Source of the DNA: a virus | Direction: 5' to 3' (one strand) | IMG/VR virus record: IMGVR_UViG_3300044646_001257 | Span: 1 to 64,000 of that record | DNA: 64,000 nt | Part shown: positions 61,096-64,000 of the stretch, in pieces | How positions within the stretch are numbered: the first letter of the stretch is position 1 | How the letters are laid out: each line of letters starts with the position of its first letter | The notes under the pieces: model-generated | Told to the model about the DNA's origin: nothing | What the model saw: the letters and a program-made list of their open reading frames with translations, nothing else | Databases searched by the model: none | Made by a program: the position numbers and the translations under genes

Positions 61096-62658
61096 TTAAC
61101 CCAGAGGAGATTTAGGTAAATTTAATAAATCTGTTGCGCCTTTTGGATATGATGGTCTTGGTATTTTAATCGTTTTAATACGTGGCGTACTAGGTGGTTT
61201 TGGTATATTTGGCTTAGGCATTCCTTTTTGAACACTAGCTAATTTAGCTGCAGCTGCACCAACAGCTCCTCCAGAAACTGCTCCAATTACAGCACCTTTT
61301 CCGCCTCCAACTATTCCTCCTATTCCAGCTCCCAATCCACCACCGGCTAAAGCTCCTCCTGTTACACCTCCAACGGATAATCCAGCACCAAGTGCAGTAC
61401 CACTTAATCCACCTATTAATGCACCTTTACCACCACCAGCTAATGCACCTACACCGGCTCCAAGAGCACCACCTAACAATCCACCTTTTAATCCTTTAGC
61501 TAATTCAGAAGTAGATTCAACCACGCCTGTTTTAGCATTTACAAATTTAGTATTTCCAGCTATAGATTCAGGGCTATATTTATCAGGAGACCAATCTTTG
61601 CCTAGTCCATCTGGTTTTATTCCTTTAGGATTTAGTTTGTCAAAGACTTTGCCAGCTATACCACCCGCAACCAATCCGGCACCAGCTCCAATCAATGCAC
61701 CTTTTCCTCCGCCTGCTAATGCACCTATACCGGCTCCTAAAGCACCTCCTCCAATTGCACCTTTAACCCCAGATGATAAATTACTAAGTACGCCACCGGC
61801 AGATTCTTGAGCGCCGCCAATTACACCTTGTGCCTGACCAGTCGCACCTTCTAATGCACCTTGAGCTTGACCAGCTGCTCCCTGTACTTGACCAGCTGCA
61901 CCTTCTAATGCACCTTGTGCCTGGCCGGCCGCACCTTGAACTTGTGATGTTAACCCTCCAGCTGCACTTTGTACTTGAGATGTCGCATTGCTTGTTACGT
62001 CTTGGGCTTTTGAAGCTGCTTGTTGCGCTGCATTTGCATCTAACCCTTTTACTTCTTGGGTAGGAAGTTTTATATTTGGATTATCTACTACGGGAGCTTT
62101 ATTTGCTACACCATTAATTGTTTGTGTAGGTGGTCCTACTAAAGCGGGATCTGGATCGGTAAATGCATCTTGTCGTTCCACTTTAATTCCCTTGCCAGAA
62201 ATACCAACTTGATCAGCTAAAGTTTGTAACAAAGATTCTCTTAGTTGTTTAAAAGCATTATTGAAAGCTTCACCTGGAGTCTTTCCAATACCACGTGTAG
62301 TCTTAAAATCGGATGCTATAATAGATTTCAGTGTTTTTCCACTAGATGTTTGTCTTGGAACTTTAACGTCTCCACTTAAAGTAACATTTGCTAAGTAATT
62401 TCCGGTTAATTCATCACGTTTCGATGTTGAAAATTTCCCACTTAAACTAAAATTCCATTCATTAGGAAAATTTGCGTCTGGAGACAAATTTTTTACAGAA
62501 ATACTTGGGGTTGTCGCACCATCTTCCACTATTGCATTTGGTTTTACGAGATCAACTTTTGAATAGAATGAGTTTATAGCTCTTCTATATTCATTCGCAT
62601 TAAAAATGCTACCATTCCAAGGTACAGTTTCTTCATAGGATATATAATAATCACTCAT
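61096..62658 (-). CDS. Tail-region protein with glycine-zipper repeats
   Basis: The 520-residue protein has a globular N-terminus (about 1-180), an Ala/Gln-rich repeated segment (SAAGGLTSQVQGAAGQAQGA, several AGQ-AQGALEGA units, about 215-285), then three or four glycine-zipper blocks built on GALAGGGKGALIG (about 295-335, 385-425, 430-470) and a Pro-rich tail. Glycine zippers pack membrane helices, so this part could insert into a bilayer and form a channel during DNA ejection. Its position in the baseplate cluster would fit a tail-tip or ejected protein. No named family is recognised. Confidence 0.6.
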   Translation of the reverse strand: MSDYYISYEETVPWNGSIFNANEYRRAINSFYSKVDLVKPNAIVEDGATTPSISVKNLSPDANFPNEWNFSLSGKFSTSKRDELTGNYLANVTLSGDVKVPRQTSSGKTLKSIIASDFKTTRGIGKTPGEAFNNAFKQLRESLLQTLADQVGISGKGIKVERQDAFTDPDPALVGPPTQTINGVANKAPVVDNPNIKLPTQEVKGLDANAAQQAASKAQDVTSNATSQVQSAAGGLTSQVQGAAGQAQGALEGAAGQVQGAAGQAQGALEGATGQAQGVIGGAQESAGGVLSNLSSGVKGAIGGGALGAGIGALAGGGKGALIGAGAGLVAGGIAGKVFDKLNPKGIKPDGLGKDWSPDKYSPESIAGNTKFVNAKTGVVESTSELAKGLKGGLLGGALGAGVGALAGGGKGALIGGLSGTALGAGLSVGGVTGGALAGGGLGAGIGGIVGGGKGAVIGAVSGGAVGAAAAKLASVQKGMPKPNIPKPPSTPRIKTIKIPRPSYPKGATDLLNLPKSPLG

Positions 62659-62660
62659 AA

Positions 62661-64000
62661 TTAATCCTCAAATTCAAATTCAACTTGTACTGGACCTTCA
62701 CGGCGATTTCTACCTTTGAAATCACCCACAACTCCAGTTCCTGTAACCGTATTAATTTCTACTGGATCTTTACATTCACCACCACTTCCAGGTGGTTTGA
62801 CTCCATTACTACCAGGCGCATATCCGCCACCTGTAACAAATACTCTTCTACTTAGTGTTTTGTGTAGATTATCTCTCAACAGTTTAAGCTTGATTTGTTG
62901 TACTGGTATTTGCGTTTGATCTGGATTAGCATCCTTTGTATTTTCAGGCGTTGCATCTCCTGATCTAGGATGTGTATGTGGATGTGGGTGTACGTGGTGA
63001 TGCCAGTGTACGTGGTCTAATAACCAATTACACAAATCGTACATCCAATCTACAGTTGTTTGACCTAGTAATACTGGTTCATTTGTTTCGCCATATTGAC
63101 CCAAAAATATTTGTGGTGCATTTATACAAGCGGTATTATTTGTAGTTATAACTACATTATCATTAGCATCTACTGTGTATTCACTGTCAGTGGTCACAGC
63201 ATAACGTTTTTTACTAAAGTGTAGTGTTTCTGCAAATCTACTACTCAATACCAATCTATCGGTATTTATTACGATTTGATCGCCATTTAAAGTTGGTAAT
63301 ACAAATGGAGTGGAATTTTTCGGATTGAATCTTACTTGTTCTTCAGTTGGTTCTCCGTTTGACGTTTTGCCAAATATACTTTTATAAACTGTAGTTTTCC
63401 AATCGCTTTCTGTTTTTCCACTTGTTATTTGTATTGTACTGCCATCATTGTTAATATCTTCATCTATTTGTCCACCAAAATTTTTCTCAGATGGAGTTAT
63501 TTTTGGAATAGGTGGTAACTTGGGATGTAATTGTTGTGGTTCGTCTAAAGAGATATTTCTCTGTCTATTTCTAATAGTAATCTTTGGATTTCCATATCCA
63601 CCACCACTAGATTCTTTTAATAAATTGCTGTTTAATGTATAGGATGGATATGATCCTTTATCATTAAGTCTATTATTATCATAAGCACTAAAACGAATTG
63701 ATTGACCAAATCTACTTTCTATTGCTGTATCTCCTTCGTTTTTTCTAATCAGTCTTATAAATGGATTGGAAATGAAATATTCCCCAACATACCCAATGTT
63801 ATTGTATTTTGAATAAATTGGAGCTGATGTATAAGTAGCTCTATTTCCGTCAAAGTAAAAAGGCACAGCAGGCTTTCCATTTTCACTATATACTGTTTCT
63901 ACAGTGTAATCTATATTGGTTGGAAAGTTGAATTTATTTAAAGGTTTGCTGTAATAGTAGTTATTGCCTACTTTTTGAACCAATACAAGTTCATTGACCA
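62661..64000 (-). CDS. Baseplate hub/spike-type protein (5' end beyond window)
   Basis: The frame is open through the right edge: codons before the TTG at 63983 read VNELVL and continue, so the N-terminus is outside the window. The C-terminal half has a beta-helix-like stretch (LNGDQIVINTDRLVLSSRF, ITTNNTACINAPQIFLGQ, PVLLGQTTVDWMYDLCNW) seen in baseplate hub and spike proteins, followed by a striking His cluster HVHWHHHVHPHPHTHP (9 His in 16 residues, coded at about 62970-63016) that could bind metal. A role as hub or spike component (T4 gp5-like position) is inferred. It is 2 bases from the downstream gene. Confidence 0.6.
   Translation of the reverse strand, partial: VNELVLVQKVGNNYYYSKPLNKFNFPTNIDYTVETVYSENGKPAVPFYFDGNRATYTSAPIYSKYNNIGYVGEYFISNPFIRLIRKNEGDTAIESRFGQSIRFSAYDNNRLNDKGSYPSYTLNSNLLKESSGGGYGNPKITIRNRQRNISLDEPQQLHPKLPPIPKITPSEKNFGGQIDEDINNDGSTIQITSGKTESDWKTTVYKSIFGKTSNGEPTEEQVRFNPKNSTPFVLPTLNGDQIVINTDRLVLSSRFAETLHFSKKRYAVTTDSEYTVDANDNVVITTNNTACINAPQIFLGQYGETNEPVLLGQTTVDWMYDLCNWLLDHVHWHHHVHPHPHTHPRSGDATPENTKDANPDQTQIPVQQIKLKLLRDNLHKTLSRRVFVTGGGYAPGSNGVKPPGSGGECKDPVEINTVTGTGVVGDFKGRNRREGPVQVEFEFED

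Noticed and set aside
62661-63983. Complete gene starting at a TTG at 63983
   Set aside because: The frame stays open upstream to the window edge with sensible residues (VNELVL), so the gene is more likely cut by the edge than started at TTG.
1-64000. Prophage or integrative element features, tRNA genes and insertion sequences
   Set aside because: No integrase, repressor, attachment repeats, transposase or tRNA-like cloverleaf was seen while reading; the gene set is that of a lytic T4-type phage.

Overview
The window is a piece of an AT-rich tailed-phage genome with a contractile tail, belonging to the broad T4 supergroup but distant from T4 itself. The evidence is a set of T4-type proteins recognisable by sequence: major capsid (18398-20224), scaffold core (20277-21353), S80 prohead protease (22969-23571), portal (25490-27391), large terminase (27413-29002), very large tail sheath (32322-36236), three neck/tail-terminator proteins (7571-10765), and baseplate wedge proteins of the gp6 and gp25 type (58211-60597). 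There is also a replication/recombination block: a fused gp47-gp46 nuclease/ATPase, a zinc-finger/TOPRIM primase and a RuvC-like resolvase. No tRNA, CRISPR, integrase or insertion sequence was seen, and no gap between genes exceeds about 160 bases. The host cannot be named from the sequence.

Layout. 1-7501: two minus-strand fibre genes, one cut by the window edge and one with a roughly 1,700-residue Gly-X-Ser collagen-like shaft ending in an S74 chaperone-type domain. 7571-10765: tail terminator and neck genes. 10823-13013: three small-operon genes, two of which carry capsid-targeting-like N-termini. 13059-17541: a plus-strand accessory island holding a lipoprotein with a membrane segment, a mini-MscS-like membrane protein, an ankyrin-nucleotidyl cyclase fusion, a small protein, a Mom-like DNA-modification protein and a small membrane protein. 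17544-18287: a GIY-YIG homing-type endonuclease. 18398-32244: head and packaging genes, interrupted by a two-gene plus-strand insert (21509-22550) and followed by four genes with capsid-targeting-like N-termini. 32322-36236: sheath. 36316-41432: two long glycosyltransferases and an FkbM-type methyltransferase. 41434-46075: replication and recombination. 46088-64000: tail and baseplate structural genes, the last one cut by the right edge.

Three signals run across the window. (1) The 9-mer ATATTTATA, always in the sense of the downstream gene, lies 3-5 bases before many start codons on both strands. It is probably this phage's late promoter core and implies very short or absent mRNA leaders. 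(2) Two accessory genes, mom-like and GIY-YIG, instead have strong sigma70-type promoters (TTGACA, 16-17 bases, TATACT) with the ATG only 6-8 bases after the -10 box. (3) At least seven proteins start with a related peptide (Met-Ile/Lys-x-Leu-x-Asp-Ile/Leu-Leu-x-Glu) that resembles T4 capsid-targeting sequences cut by the prohead protease at Leu/Ile-x-Glu. Their bodies include a ligase-type nucleotidyltransferase, a flavodoxin/FMN-reductase-like protein and a GP88-like protein, so the phage may load enzymes into its head and inject them.

The most unusual system is the island at 13059-17541, where a class III cyclase with a non-standard base-recognition pair is fused to ankyrin repeats and sits beside a channel-like membrane protein. 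A second one is the pairing of phage-encoded glycosyltransferases, one resembling autotransporter heptosyltransferases, with an extreme Ser/Thr-Gly repeat fibre that could be their substrate.
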